NCBI RefSeq assembly: GCF_004310425.1
Contig: NZ_SIUB01000001.1
Location: 434,001 to 498,000 of the forward strand
DNA: 64,000 nt
Reading direction: 5' to 3'
Origin: Hansschlegelia quercus
GTDB lineage: Bacteria > Pseudomonadota > Alphaproteobacteria > Rhizobiales > Methylopilaceae
Part shown: piece by piece, positions 17,871 through 26,815 of the stretch
How positions within the stretch are numbered: the stretch's first letter is position 1
Layout: each line of letters begins with the position of its first letter
Translations under genes and position numbers: made by a program
The notes under the pieces: generated by a model
Databases searched by the model: none
The model's input: only the letters and a program-made list of their open reading frames with translations
What the model was told of the DNA's origin: nothing

Positions 17871-19799
17871 TTGCTCGTAACCCGCTTTTCTCGACGTCCC
17901 GCCCAGCGCTTCTTCTCGCGCCGCGCCGGCGTCGTCCTCCTCGGAGCCCTCGCTTTGTTCGTGGGCTCGGAGGCCACCGAGAACGCTCAGGCCAACGGCG
18001 ACACCCGTAGCCTGACGCTCTACCACACGCACCGTGGCGACACGACGACGATCACCTTCAAGCGCAACGGCCGTTACGACGCCGAGGGCCTGAAGCAGCT
18101 CAGCTATTTCCTGCGCGACTGGCGCAACAACAAGCAGACGCGGATGGAGCCGCGGCTGTTTGACATCGTCTGGGAAGTCCACCGGCAGGTGGGCCACGGC
18201 GCGATGATCAACATCGTCTCGTCCTATCGCTCGCCCGAGACGAACGCCTATCTCCGTTCGCATTCCCAGGGCGTCGCGAAGTTCAGTCAGCACATGCTCG
18301 GCCGCGCGATGGACTTCTACATCACCGGCGTGCCGGTCTCCGCGGTGCGCGAAGCCGGCATGCGGCTGCAGCGCGGCGGCGTCGGCTTCTATCCGACCTC
18401 CGGCCGTCCATTCGTGCATCTCGACGCCGGCAATGTTCGCGCCTGGCCGCGGATGACCCGCACCCAGCTCGTGAAGCTCTTCCCGGACGGCAAGACCGTT
18501 CACGTCCCGGCGGACGGCAAGCCGCTGCCCGGCTATCAGGTCGCCATGGCCGAGCTGAAGTCGCGCGGCTCAGTGTCTGTCGCCGACGCCTATTCTGGCG
18601 GCTCCAGCGGCAAGGGCTTCTTCGCCCGTCTGTTCGGCGGCGCTGACGAGGGCGATGATGCCGAGACCTCGGCGCCCGCTACGGCTGTCGCGAACCGCGC
18701 GCCGGTTCCGGCTTCGAGCGACGACGACGAGGGCGGCGCCGCCGCGCCGGTCGCGGCTACGTCCGCTCCGGCCGCCGTCAAGGTCGCCACCATCCGCGTG
18801 CCGATGCCGTCGGCGCGTCCGTCCGACATGGGCCGCGCAGTTCCGACCGCGCCCGCTCAGGAGGTGGTCGCGACCGCCTCGATCCCGCTGCCGCCGGTCG
18901 CGCCTTCGCGTCCTGCGGAAGCCTCCGTACAGCTCGCTTCGGCGAACATACCGCTTCCGCCCGTCGCGCCGACTCCGATCGCTTCGGCGCCCGTGCCGAC
19001 GCCGGCTCCCGCCTATAACGTCGCTTCAGCTGAACCTGCGGCCGGTTCGGACATGGTCTGGCAGACCGGCGCCCAGCCTGCTGGTCAGGCTCAGGCCTCC
19101 GCCGGTCTCGCGCTCGCCTCCGCCGTGCCGACGCCGCGTCCGCGCCCGACCGCCGACACCGCGGTCGCGGTTCTCGCCGCGCTCCCGACGCCCGCCTCCT
19201 CCTCTTCGGCCGAAGGCGCCGCGCCGAAGCGCCAGATCGACCCGCAGATCGCAACCGCCTATCAGGCCGAGGCCGCGAGCTTCCCGCGCCTGCCCGACGC
19301 TTTCTCGAAGAAGCCGGCTGCGGACGACATGAAGCTGGCCTACGCCTCTCCGCAGGAACTGCAGATCGGGGCCGCGGCGACCCGCGCCGCCGTCGCGCCG
19401 CAGACCCGCGTCACCGCGACCGCCCCGCAGGACCCCAGCGTCCGCGTCCTGTCGCCCTATGCGACGCCCGCCGCCGTCTACGCCGCGGTCGTCGCGCCGC
19501 AGCGGAAGCGCGCGACGCTCTCGGCGCCGGAAGGCATGGTCACCGCTCGCATGGACGGCGCGGCGCTGCGCGCGGCCGCCACACCGGTGCCTGCGACCAA
19601 GCAGAACGTCATGATCCATCCGGATCAGGTGCATGTCGCGTCGCTGTTCTCCGCTCCGCACGCCGCGCTCGTCGGCGGCTTCGGCGCCGATCCCAGCCAC
19701 GGCGCCCGCAGCGACCGGTTCTCCGGCTCGTCGGTCATGCTGCTGCGCACGCAGTCCTTCATGCCGACCTCCTACGCCGGCGGCTCCTCGCACGGCTGA
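17871..19799 (+). CDS. DUF882 (YcbK-like, M15 fold) exported protein with long Pro/Ala tail
   Basis: A 642-residue protein starting at TTG 17871 (no in-frame ATG occurs before the conserved domain). Residues 1-42 form a basic start and hydrophobic segment (VVLLGALALFVGSEA), a probable export signal. Residues 45-200 match DUF882, a YcbK-type zinc peptidase-like fold: SSYRSPETNAYLR, QHMLGRAMDFYI and the final HLDAGNVRAWPRM supply the His/Asp ligand pattern of M15-type enzymes. About 430 residues of Ala/Pro/Val-rich low complexity follow, with repeated IPLPPVAP units. The last 40 residues (VHVASLFSAP and SVMLLRTQSF) look ordered. It probably acts on peptidoglycan. A strong terminator follows. 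Confidence 0.85.
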   Translation: MLVTRFSRRPAQRFFSRRAGVVLLGALALFVGSEATENAQANGDTRSLTLYHTHRGDTTTITFKRNGRYDAEGLKQLSYFLRDWRNNKQTRMEPRLFDIVWEVHRQVGHGAMINIVSSYRSPETNAYLRSHSQGVAKFSQHMLGRAMDFYITGVPVSAVREAGMRLQRGGVGFYPTSGRPFVHLDAGNVRAWPRMTRTQLVKLFPDGKTVHVPADGKPLPGYQVAMAELKSRGSVSVADAYSGGSSGKGFFARLFGGADEGDDAETSAPATAVANRAPVPASSDDDEGGAAAPVAATSAPAAVKVATIRVPMPSARPSDMGRAVPTAPAQEVVATASIPLPPVAPSRPAEASVQLASANIPLPPVAPTPIASAPVPTPAPAYNVASAEPAAGSDMVWQTGAQPAGQAQASAGLALASAVPTPRPRPTADTAVAVLAALPTPASSSSAEGAAPKRQIDPQIATAYQAEAASFPRLPDAFSKKPAADDMKLAYASPQELQIGAAATRAAVAPQTRVTATAPQDPSVRVLSPYATPAAVYAAVVAPQRKRATLSAPEGMVTARMDGAALRAAATPVPATKQNVMIHPDQVHVASLFSAPHAALVGGFGADPSHGARSDRFSGSSVMLLRTQSFMPTSYAGGSSHG

Positions 19800-19824
19800 G
19801 CGGCTGCAGTCAGAGACAAAAACG

Positions 19825-19857
19825 AAAAACCCCGGAGCGGCCGCTCCGGGGTTTTTT
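19825..19857 (+). terminator. Rho-independent terminator after DUF882 gene
   Basis: A perfect self-complementary stem, CCCCGGAGCGG / CCGCTCCGGGG (19830-19851), is preceded by AAAAA and followed by TTTTTT. It sits 25 bases after the DUF882 stop. The A-tract on the other side means it could also work on the minus strand, but no minus-strand gene ends nearby. Confidence 0.93.
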
Positions 19858-19884
19858 CTTTAAACGGTTCGGGTGAGGGAACTC

Positions 19885-20041
19885 GCGGGTCGTCCCGGAC
19901 TTGTCCCGGAATCCATAGAGCGCCGCCGACGCCTCAATGCTCGCGGCGACGATGGCGCGAAGTCTTCACCGCGAGCGGTAACGGTTTCCGAAACAAGCCC
20001 CGGATTGCCGACGCGGCGCCCTTTCGGGAGCCGCTCTCCGA
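19885..20041. repeat. REP-like sequence downstream of gapR
   Basis: GTCCCGGACTTGTCCCGG begins at 19893 and is followed by AATCCATAGAGCGCCGCCGACGCC. It matches the 2264-2280 copy near tolB in orientation and sequence apart from a few bases. The region also holds GCCGCCGACGC-CGTCGCC-type partial palindromes. No gene is supported in it. Confidence 0.5.
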
Positions 20042-20314
20042 TCACGCCATCCCGAGCGCCTGCATGTAGAGCTCGAGGATCGCCTCTTCCTCCTGACGCT
20101 CTTCCTTGTCCTTCTTGCGCAGGCGGATGATCGAGCGGACGGCCTTGGTGTCGAAGCCGCGGCCTTTGAGCTCGGCCATGACCTCCTTGATGTCGCCCAT
20201 CAGCCCGGCCTTCTCCTCCTCGAGGCGCTCGATGCGCTCGACGAACTGCTTGAGCTCTTCCGCGGCGACGCCGGAGGAGGCCACGTCTGCGTTGGGGTTG
20301 GCGCGTGCGTTCAT
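20042..20314 (-). CDS. gapR: GapR-family (DUF2312/UPF0335) nucleoid-associated DNA-binding protein
   Basis: A 90-residue protein of the DUF2312 family, which includes Caulobacter GapR, a tetrameric clamp that binds overtwisted AT-rich DNA ahead of polymerases. Residues 18-90 match well: [21 protein letters not shown] forms the coiled coil, followed by the basic [21 protein letters not shown] and the helix [17 protein letters not shown] at 20314 ([10 protein letters not shown]) is chosen over the upstream start at 20350 because the additional residues are not family-like. The genes upstream on the same strand (DUF1244, N-formylglutamate amidohydrolase) are common neighbours in this order. Confidence 0.9.
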   Translation of the reverse strand: MNARANPNADVASSGVAAEELKQFVERIERLEEEKAGLMGDIKEVMAELKGRGFDTKAVRSIIRLRKKDKEERQEEEAILELYMQALGMA

Positions 20315-20434
20315 CTTAAGGTCCTGACCGTCTCGTCGAGCGTGTCTCAAGTTCGGCGGTCGGGGTCGCAGAACGCCGCTTGCGCGTCAAGGCGCGCGCG
20401 GCCGCTGTTCCCGTTATCCCCGGTTCGCGGCGCT

Positions 20435-20764
20435 TCAGACTTCGCCGTGCCCGCGCGAAGCGAGCCCGGTCGCGAAAGCCGACTGCTGTTCCGGCGTCGC
20501 CTCGTTCTGGTGCAACGCCTTCCAGTCCTCGTAAGGCATGCCGTAGACGACCTCGCGCGACTGATCCTTGGTGAGCGGCAGGCCTCGCTCGTCGGCGGCG
20601 TCCTTCAGCCAGTTCGACAGACAGTTCCGGCAGAAGGAGGCCAGGTTCATGAGGTCGATGTTCTGCACCTCCGGCCGATCGCGCAGATGCTGCACGAGCC
20701 TGCGGAAGACCTGAGCCTCCAGCGCGTCGCGCGTGGCGTCGTCGGCGCCTGGAATGTCTGTCAT
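20435..20764 (-). CDS. DUF1244 family protein
   Basis: A 109-residue soluble protein of unknown function. Start ATG at 20764 has GGAG 8 bases upstream. The core contains VFRRLVQHLRDR, NIDLMNLASFCRNCLSNWL with a CxxC-like pair (Cys-Arg-Asn-Cys), and EVVYGMPYEDWKALHQ, all features of DUF1244. The two close cysteines could bind metal, though this is not shown. It starts one base after the stop of the amidohydrolase gene and 120 bases before gapR, so the three are probably co-transcribed. Confidence 0.85.
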   Translation of the reverse strand: MTDIPGADDATRDALEAQVFRRLVQHLRDRPEVQNIDLMNLASFCRNCLSNWLKDAADERGLPLTKDQSREVVYGMPYEDWKALHQNEATPEQQSAFATGLASRGHGEV

Positions 20765-20765
20765 G

Positions 20766-21581
20766 TCAGGATCTCCTGATCTCTGCGCGCGAGCCATAAT
20801 GGACGATGTGCGTGGTCTCGGGCAGCGCGAGCAGCGGCGGCAGCAGCCGGGCGAAACGCTCGGCCCAGGCCTCCTGCCCTGCTTCGTCCGCCACCAGATC
20901 CTGCCGGATCTCGACCAGAACGTGCGGAAAGCCGCGGCTGGTGCCGTGGGTATGAGCGGTGTCGCCGACCAGCGCGCCGTCATAGGGCTCATTGTCCCCG
21001 ACCACGAGGTCGCCGTCCGCGCGCAGAGCAGCGATCAGCGGCTTCGCCACGCGATCGTCGCGGTCCCAGAGCAGCCCGACATGCCAGGGGCGCGGATACC
21101 CCTTCCAGGCGGGCGTGAAGCTGTGCATCGACACGATGAGCGGCGTCTCGCCGGCGTCGACGATACTGTCGAGCATCGCCGAGATCGCCTGATGGTAGGG
21201 CGTGTGGAACGCCGCCTTACGCCGCGCGATCTCGGCGGCGTCGACGCGGGCGTTGCCGGGCACGATCGCGCCGTCCGACAGCCGCATCAGCAAAGTCGGA
21301 TCGTCCGGCCCGCGATTGGGGTCGATGACGAGCCGGGAGAAGCGCGACAGCGCAGCCGGCGCGCCGAGGCGCTTGGCGAGAGACAGCGTAACGCCGCGCA
21401 TGCCGATGTCATAGGCGATGTGGCGCTCGAATTCCGAAGGCTTCAGACCCAGGTCGCCAAGCTCCGCCGGCACGCGGTTGGACGCGTGGTCGCAGAGCAG
21501 GACAAGACGGCCGGTCCCCTCCACCGTTTCGAAGGGCGGACCGTCAACGGCCGGGGGGAGCGAAAACGGGTCGCAGGTCAT
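20766..21581 (-). CDS. N-formylglutamate amidohydrolase family protein
   Basis: A 271-residue member of the family that hydrolyses N-formylglutamate in histidine degradation. The metal-dependent fold is visible in LVLLCDHASNRVPAELG, SRLVIDPNR, IVSMHSFTPAW, and the late glutamate in FPHVLVEIRQDL. ATG at 21579-21581 is selected; the upstream open frame runs into the divergent glycerate kinase gene. No hut genes are nearby. The association with DUF1244 and gapR suggests a role other than histidine use in this lineage, which is inference. Confidence 0.88.
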   Translation of the reverse strand: MTCDPFSLPPAVDGPPFETVEGTGRLVLLCDHASNRVPAELGDLGLKPSEFERHIAYDIGMRGVTLSLAKRLGAPAALSRFSRLVIDPNRGPDDPTLLMRLSDGAIVPGNARVDAAEIARRKAAFHTPYHQAISAMLDSIVDAGETPLIVSMHSFTPAWKGYPRPWHVGLLWDRDDRVAKPLIAALRADGDLVVGDNEPYDGALVGDTAHTHGTSRGFPHVLVEIRQDLVADEAGQEAWAERFARLLPPLLALPETTHIVHYGSRAEIRRS

Positions 21582-21696
21582 GGTCTTCCGCACAATAGTG
21601 ACGGGGGCCCTCTCATGCCATAGGAAGGGCCGTCTTCTCCTTCCCCTGCCCGAGCGGCCCGGCCGCCCAGATCCCTGCCATCCCGGAGCCCGCGCA

Positions 21697-22998
21697 ATGA
21701 CGCCTGACGAACGCCGCACGCTGCTCCGCCGCGCGTTCGACGCGGGCGTCGCCGCGGCCCATCCCGCGATCTGCATCCCGCCGCATCTTCCGGCGCCGCC
21801 CAAGGGCCGGGTCATCGTGCTCGCCGCCGGCAAGGGCGCCGGGGCCTGCGCCGAGGTCGCCGAAAAGTTTTACCGCGAGAAGTATGGCCTCGGGCCAGAC
21901 CGCCTGACGGGGCTCGCCGTCACCCGTCATGGCCATTCGCGCCCGACGGAGTGGGTGAAGGTCGTCGAGGCCGGCCATCCCGTGCCGGATGCGGCCGGTC
22001 TGCAAGGCGCCGCCGACAGCATCGCGCTCGCCGAACAGGCCGGACCCGACGATCTCGTGCTTGCGCTGATCACCGGCGGCGGCTCGGCAAACTGGGTCGC
22101 GCCGGCCGACGGCGTCGACCTCGCGGCGAAACAGGCGACCACCAAGGCGCTGCTGCGCTCCGGCGCGCCGATCGACGCGATCAATTCGGTGCGCAAGCAT
22201 CTGTCCAAGATCAAGGGCGGCCGCCTCGCCCGCGCGGCCCATCCCGCGCCCGTGGTCACGCTCGCGATCTCCGACGTGCCGCGCGACGACCCGTCGGTCA
22301 TCGCCTCCGGCCCGACCGTGCCGGACCCGACGACGCTCGCCGACGCGCGCGCGGCGCTCGAGCGCTACAAGGTGCAGCCGCAGGCCTCCATCGCAGCGGC
22401 GCTCGCCGATCCCGCGAACGAAAGCCCGAAGCCCGGCGATCCCGCCTTCGAGAACACCAGCTTCCTGGTGGTCTCCCGCCCGCTCGACGCGCTCAATGCC
22501 GCGATCGCGACGCTCGAAGAAGCGGGCGTGGACGTCCGGATCGTCGGCGAAGATCTCGAGGGCGAGGCCCGCGAGGTCGCCGGCGAACACGCAGCCCTCG
22601 CCCGCGGGCTCGGCCCGCTCAAGAAGCCGGTCGCGCTGATCTCGGGCGGCGAGCTCACCGTCACCATTACCGGCGAAGGCGGCCGCGGCGGTCCGAACCA
22701 GGAATATGCGCTCGCGCTGGTTCGCGACCTCGAAGGCTTCCCCGGCTGGGCGGCGCTCGCGGGCGACACCGACGGCGCGGACGGCGGCGGCGGCTCGCCG
22801 TCCGATCCTGCCGGCGCCGTGGTCGATCCCGGGACAACAGAGCGCGCGCGCGCCAAAGGCCTCGAAGCCGCCGTGTTCCTGACGAACAACGACTCGACCG
22901 GCTTCTTCGAGGAGACCGGGGACGTCCTTCTCACCGGCCCGACATGCACGAACGTCAATGATATCAGGATCCTGCTCGTTGACAGCGCGGACGGGTGA
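21697..22998 (+). CDS. ttuD: Glycerate 2-kinase (MOFRL family)
   Basis: ATP-dependent kinase converting D-glycerate to 2-phosphoglycerate, entering lower glycolysis or the serine cycle. The 433-residue length is usual. The N-terminal DUF4147 domain has VIVLAAGKGAGACAEVAE, LALITGGGSANWVAP and SVRKHLSKIKGGRLA. The C-terminal MOFRL domain has LISGGELTVTITGEGGRGG and ALAGDTDGADGGGG. ATG at 21697 is chosen. The longer open frame overlaps the divergent amidohydrolase. Two genes downstream is pyruvate kinase, which acts two steps further on. The symbol is transferred from family members; gckA is also used. Confidence 0.92.
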   Translation: MTPDERRTLLRRAFDAGVAAAHPAICIPPHLPAPPKGRVIVLAAGKGAGACAEVAEKFYREKYGLGPDRLTGLAVTRHGHSRPTEWVKVVEAGHPVPDAAGLQGAADSIALAEQAGPDDLVLALITGGGSANWVAPADGVDLAAKQATTKALLRSGAPIDAINSVRKHLSKIKGGRLARAAHPAPVVTLAISDVPRDDPSVIASGPTVPDPTTLADARAALERYKVQPQASIAAALADPANESPKPGDPAFENTSFLVVSRPLDALNAAIATLEEAGVDVRIVGEDLEGEAREVAGEHAALARGLGPLKKPVALISGGELTVTITGEGGRGGPNQEYALALVRDLEGFPGWAALAGDTDGADGGGGSPSDPAGAVVDPGTTERARAKGLEAAVFLTNNDSTGFFEETGDVLLTGPTCTNVNDIRILLVDSADG

Positions 22999-23050
22999 CC
23001 GCAAAAGCGGCTTCGCTCAGCCGAGCTCTTCCGCGCGACGGATGATTCGA

Positions 23051-23551
23051 ATGGCGCTTCACTCCAGCGGCTTCGCAGGGTTGGGCGTCGGCCTGGCCCT
23101 GGCGCTCGCTGCGCCCGCCCCGGCCTTCGCCGACTTCCGCCTGTGCAACAAGACGGACAGCCGCGTCGGCATATCGCTCGGCTACAAGGAGTCCGAGACG
23201 TGGTCGACTGAAGGCTGGTGGAACGTCGGCGCCAATTCGTGCGAGACGCTTCTGCGCGGGCCGCTTTCGTCGCGATTCTACTACGTCTACGCAATCGACT
23301 ACGACCGCGGCGGCGAATGGAACGGCAAGGCCTACATGTGCACCCGCGATAAGGAATTCACGATCAAGGGGATCGAGGATTGCCTGGCCCGCGGGTTCGA
23401 GCGTTCGGGCTTCTTTGAAATCGATACGGGCGAACAGAAGAGCTGGACCGTCCAGCTCACCGAGCCGACGGCGAAGCCGGCCTCGGTCGCCCCAACAACA
23501 GGGCCTGACGCGAAGAACGCGGGCCTCGAAGCGGGAGCGAAAACCCAATGA
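23051..23551 (+). CDS. DUF1036 exported protein
   Basis: A 166-residue protein with a signal peptide (MALHSSGFAGLGVGLALALAA, cleavage near AFA-DF) and the DUF1036 domain: FRLCNKTDSRVGISLGYKE, WWNVGANSCETLL, YYVYAIDYDRGGEW, CTRDKEFTI and CLARGF. Conserved cysteines (LCN, SCE, MCT, DCL) would form disulfides in the periplasm. ATG at 23042 is equally possible as start. The function is unknown. Its stop overlaps the pyruvate kinase start (ATGA), so the two are coupled despite unrelated roles. Confidence 0.85.
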   Translation: MALHSSGFAGLGVGLALALAAPAPAFADFRLCNKTDSRVGISLGYKESETWSTEGWWNVGANSCETLLRGPLSSRFYYVYAIDYDRGGEWNGKAYMCTRDKEFTIKGIEDCLARGFERSGFFEIDTGEQKSWTVQLTEPTAKPASVAPTTGPDAKNAGLEAGAKTQ

Positions 23552-24978
23552 GGCGTCTGCGCAGAGCGAAGATCGTCGCGACCCTCGGGCCGTCCTCATC
23601 GTCGCCGGAGATGATGAAGCGTCTGTTCGACGCGGGCGCGGACGTCTTCCGCATCAACATGAGCCACACCAGCCACGATCGCATGCGCGAGCTTGTGGCT
23701 TCGATCCGCCAGATCGAGCAGGAGGTCGGCCGGCCGATCGGCATCCTAGTCGACCTGCAGGGACCGAAGCTCCGCCTCGGCCGCTTCGCCGACGGCGCGG
23801 TGACGCTCGAGAAGGGCCAAACCTTTACGCTCGATTCCGACCCGACGCCGGGCGACAAGACGCGCATCCACCTGCCCCATCCCGAGATCCTCGAGGCGCT
23901 GGAGCCTGGGCATCATCTGCTGCTCGACGACGGCAAGGTGAAGCTCGTGGCGCGCTCATCGACGCCCACCGAGACGGTGACCGAAGTCGTGGTCGGCGGG
24001 CGCATGTCGGACCGCAAGGGCGTCAGCCTGCCGGACACCACGATCGCGACCTCCGCGATGACGCCGAAGGATCACGCCGACCTCCGGGCTGCGCTGGAGA
24101 CCGGCTGCGAGTGGATCGCGCTGTCCTTCGTGCAGCGCCCCGAGGACATCACCGAGGCCACGGACATCATCCAGGGCCGCGCCGCAGTGATGGTGAAGGT
24201 CGAGAAGCCGCAGGCGATCACCCATCTCGCGGAGATCATCCGGCTGTCCGACGCGCTGATGGTCGCCCGCGGCGACCTCGGCGTGGAAATGCCGATTGAG
24301 AAGGTGCCGGGCCTGCAGAAGCAGATGACGCGCGCCTGCCGCCGCGCCGGCAAACCGGTGATCATCGCGACTCAGATGCTCGAATCGATGATCACCCAGC
24401 CGACGCCGACGCGCGCCGAGACCTCAGACGTCGCAACCGCCGTGTTCGAGGGCGCGGACGCGATCATGCTTTCGGCCGAAAGCGCCGCCGGCGCCTTTCC
24501 GACCGAGGCTGTCGCCATGATGGATTCGATCGCACGTAACGTGGAGAGCGATCCGTACTACCGCTCGATCCTCGACGCCCAGCGCGCGGAGCCGGAATCG
24601 ACCCCCGCGGACGCGATTTCGGCCGCGGCCCGCCAGGTGGCGGACACCGTCGACCTCGCCGCCATCATCTGCTGGACCTCCGGCGGCACGACCGCCCGTC
24701 GGGCCGCCCGCGAGCGGCCGAAGACGCCGGTGATCGCGCTAACGCCCAATCTCGACACCAGCCGGCGGCTGACGCTGGTTTGGGGGGTGCATTCGATCCT
24801 CGCGCCGGACGCGCACGACCTCGACGACATGGTCGACCGCGCCTGCGCCTTCGCGCACGACGCCGGCTTCGCGATGGACGACGACCGGGTCATCATCTCC
24901 GCCGGCGTTCCGCTGCGCACGCCCGGCGCGACCAACATGCTGCGCATCGCCGTCGTGAAGGGCGGTTTCAAAAGCTGA
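23548..24978 (+). CDS. pyk: Pyruvate kinase
   Basis: Catalyses PEP + ADP to pyruvate + ATP. The 476-residue length is typical. Visible elements are KIVATLGPSSSS at the N-terminus, FRINMSHTSHDR, DLQGPKLRLGRF (substrate loop), the B domain about 70-170, VMVKVEKPQAITHLAEI (catalytic Lys), MVARGDLGVEMP (metal ligands) and IATQMLESMI, then the C-terminal regulatory domain (ICWTSGGTTARRAARERP). The start overlaps DUF1036 by four bases. No terminator is evident in the 81 bases before the chemoreceptor. Confidence 0.97.
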   Translation: MRRLRRAKIVATLGPSSSSPEMMKRLFDAGADVFRINMSHTSHDRMRELVASIRQIEQEVGRPIGILVDLQGPKLRLGRFADGAVTLEKGQTFTLDSDPTPGDKTRIHLPHPEILEALEPGHHLLLDDGKVKLVARSSTPTETVTEVVVGGRMSDRKGVSLPDTTIATSAMTPKDHADLRAALETGCEWIALSFVQRPEDITEATDIIQGRAAVMVKVEKPQAITHLAEIIRLSDALMVARGDLGVEMPIEKVPGLQKQMTRACRRAGKPVIIATQMLESMITQPTPTRAETSDVATAVFEGADAIMLSAESAAGAFPTEAVAMMDSIARNVESDPYYRSILDAQRAEPESTPADAISAAARQVADTVDLAAIICWTSGGTTARRAARERPKTPVIALTPNLDTSRRLTLVWGVHSILAPDAHDLDDMVDRACAFAHDAGFAMDDDRVIISAGVPLRTPGATNMLRIAVVKGGFKS

Positions 24979-25022
24979 TCCAAGCGCTTCGCTGTTAAGG
25001 GATTTTTATCGTCAGAAGTCGA

Positions 25023-25051
25023 CTGTCGTTAAGCATATGGATTAACGACAG
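25023..25051. promoter_or_regulatory. Perfect 10-bp palindrome upstream of chemoreceptor gene
   Basis: CTGTCGTTAA at 25023-25032 and TTAACGACAG at 25042-25051 are exact inverted repeats around the 9-base spacer GCATATGGA. The right arm ends 8 bases before the chemoreceptor ATG (25060). It could be a protein-binding operator or, if transcribed, a leader hairpin that would influence ribosome access. The AT-rich core of the arms differs from the GC-rich surroundings. Confidence 0.6.
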
Positions 25052-25059
25052 GCCGACTG

Positions 25060-26748
25060 ATGCGCAGGTTCGACGTTTCGATCGGCAAGAAGCTGATCGC
25101 GGGTTTCACGATACTCCTCATCGCCCTTCTTGGCGTGGGCGCCGGCGGCTATTACGGCGCGTCCATGCTCTCGGAATCCCTTCGCGTCTTCGGCGACGAC
25201 ACTCTGCCGAGCGTGCGCTACGCCTCCGTCTTGAGGGGGGATGTGATCGACGTGCGCGTCAGCGTCGTCAATCACCTGCTCTATGTCGAGCCGGCGCATA
25301 TGGCGGCCGAAGAAAAGTCTCTCTCCGAGAAAACCGAAAAGGTCGAGACGACGCTCGCCGCCTATAGCGGCGTCATCAGCCTTCCCGGCGAGCAGGAGCT
25401 ATACGACTCGCTCGTCAAGGAATGGACGGCCTACAAGGCTGCCGTTCCGGCCGTCCTTTCCGCCTCCCGTTCCGGTCGCAAGGACGAAGCTCTCGAGCTG
25501 AACACCTCGACGATCCGTCCGCACATCAAAGCGGCGGCGGTGGCGGCGGAGGCTTTGGTCAAGCTCAATGACGATGCCGCCGACGCGGCCTTCGCCGAAA
25601 GCGAGCGGACGTCCGGAACGCTGAAGAACACGCTTATCGCGCTCTCCGCGGCAGCCGGCCTTTGCGCCATTGCGATCGCCGTCCTCATCATCCGCGGCGT
25701 GAACAAGGACATCGCCTCGATCGTCGACCCGATGAGGCGACTGGCGTCGGGCGATCTTTCGGCGGAGGTTCCCCATCAGGGGGCTCGGACGGAGATCGGC
25801 CTCATCGCCGACAATGTGGAAATCTTCAAAAACGGTCTCGTGCGCATGCGCCAACTCGAGGAGGAGACTGCCCTCGCCCGCCTCGCGGCCGAAGAACAGC
25901 GCAAGAAAGGCATGCGCGACATGGCCGACGGCTTCGAGCAGGCCGTCTCCGGGATCATCTCGATCGTAACCTCCGCCTCCACCGAACTCGAGGCGACCGC
26001 TCGCTCGATGTCGGCCACCGCCCAAGAGACCGCGGCGCAGTCCACCACCGTCGCCGCAGCTGCCGAAGAAGCGGCCGCCAACGTCCAAACCGTCGCGGCC
26101 GCGGCTGAAGAGCTCGGCTCCTCGGTCTCCGAGATCCGCCGTCAGGTCTCCGGCTCCGCCAGCCTCGCCACGAGCGCCGTCTCCCAGGCTGACAACACGG
26201 CCGCAGTGGTGCAGGACCTCGCGGACGCAGCCACCAAGATCGGCGACGTCGTCGCGATGATCTCGACCATCGCCGGCCAGACCAATCTGCTCGCGCTCAA
26301 CGCCACCATCGAGGCGGCGCGCGCGGGAGAGGCCGGCAAGGGCTTCGCGGTGGTCGCGGCCGAGGTGAAGGACCTCGCGAGCCAGACGGCCAAGGCAACC
26401 GAGGAGATTTCGAGCCAGATCGCCCGGATCCAGGGCTCGACCAATCAGGCGGTCGGAGCGATCAGCGGCATCACCGACCGCATCAAGGAGATCAACGCGG
26501 TCGCGTCGCAGATCTCGGCCGCTGTTGAGCAGCAGGGCGCGGCGACCGACGAGATCGTACGCAACGTCTCTCAGGCCGCGATGGGCGCCGGCGAGGTGAC
26601 GTCGAACATCACGGGCGTTTCGCGGGCCGCCGACGAGACCGGCGCCGCGGCCACCCAGGTGCTCGGCGCAGCCTCCGAACTCTCGAGGCAGTCGAGCAGC
26701 CTCAACGCGGAGGTCAACCGGTTCCTCTCGACCGTCCGCGCCGCCTGA
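25060..26748 (+). CDS. Methyl-accepting chemotaxis protein with 4HB sensor
   Basis: A 562-residue transmembrane chemoreceptor. The first membrane segment is at about residues 12-34 ([20 protein letters not shown]). The periplasmic helical-bundle sensor covers about 35-190 and the second membrane segment about 194-215 ([19 protein letters not shown]). A HAMP domain follows ([20 protein letters not shown]), then a signalling domain with the conserved hairpin tip [20 protein letters not shown]. Pairs such as [12 protein letters not shown] resemble methylation helices. No C-terminal CheR/CheB-docking pentapeptide is seen; the end is FLSTVRAA. The ligand is unknown. A perfect palindrome lies just upstream and a terminator downstream. 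Confidence 0.95.
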   Translation: MRRFDVSIGKKLIAGFTILLIALLGVGAGGYYGASMLSESLRVFGDDTLPSVRYASVLRGDVIDVRVSVVNHLLYVEPAHMAAEEKSLSEKTEKVETTLAAYSGVISLPGEQELYDSLVKEWTAYKAAVPAVLSASRSGRKDEALELNTSTIRPHIKAAAVAAEALVKLNDDAADAAFAESERTSGTLKNTLIALSAAAGLCAIAIAVLIIRGVNKDIASIVDPMRRLASGDLSAEVPHQGARTEIGLIADNVEIFKNGLVRMRQLEEETALARLAAEEQRKKGMRDMADGFEQAVSGIISIVTSASTELEATARSMSATAQETAAQSTTVAAAAEEAAANVQTVAAAAEELGSSVSEIRRQVSGSASLATSAVSQADNTAAVVQDLADAATKIGDVVAMISTIAGQTNLLALNATIEAARAGEAGKGFAVVAAEVKDLASQTAKATEEISSQIARIQGSTNQAVGAISGITDRIKEINAVASQISAAVEQQGAATDEIVRNVSQAAMGAGEVTSNITGVSRAADETGAAATQVLGAASELSRQSSSLNAEVNRFLSTVRAA

Positions 26749-26777
26749 GCGCAACGGTTATCTGACAAGACGCCACG

Positions 26778-26804
26778 AACGCCGCCCCCTCCGGGCGGCG
26801 TTTT
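26778..26804 (+). terminator. Rho-independent terminator after chemoreceptor gene
   Basis: Stem AACGCCGCCC / GGGCGGCGTT with the 5-base loop CCTCC, right arm at 26793-26802, followed by TTCG. It starts about 30 bases after the chemoreceptor stop and lies just before the convergent end of the GGDEF-EAL gene. The T-tract is short (four T, two in the stem). Confidence 0.8.
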
Positions 26805-26815
26805 CGTTCAGCCTG

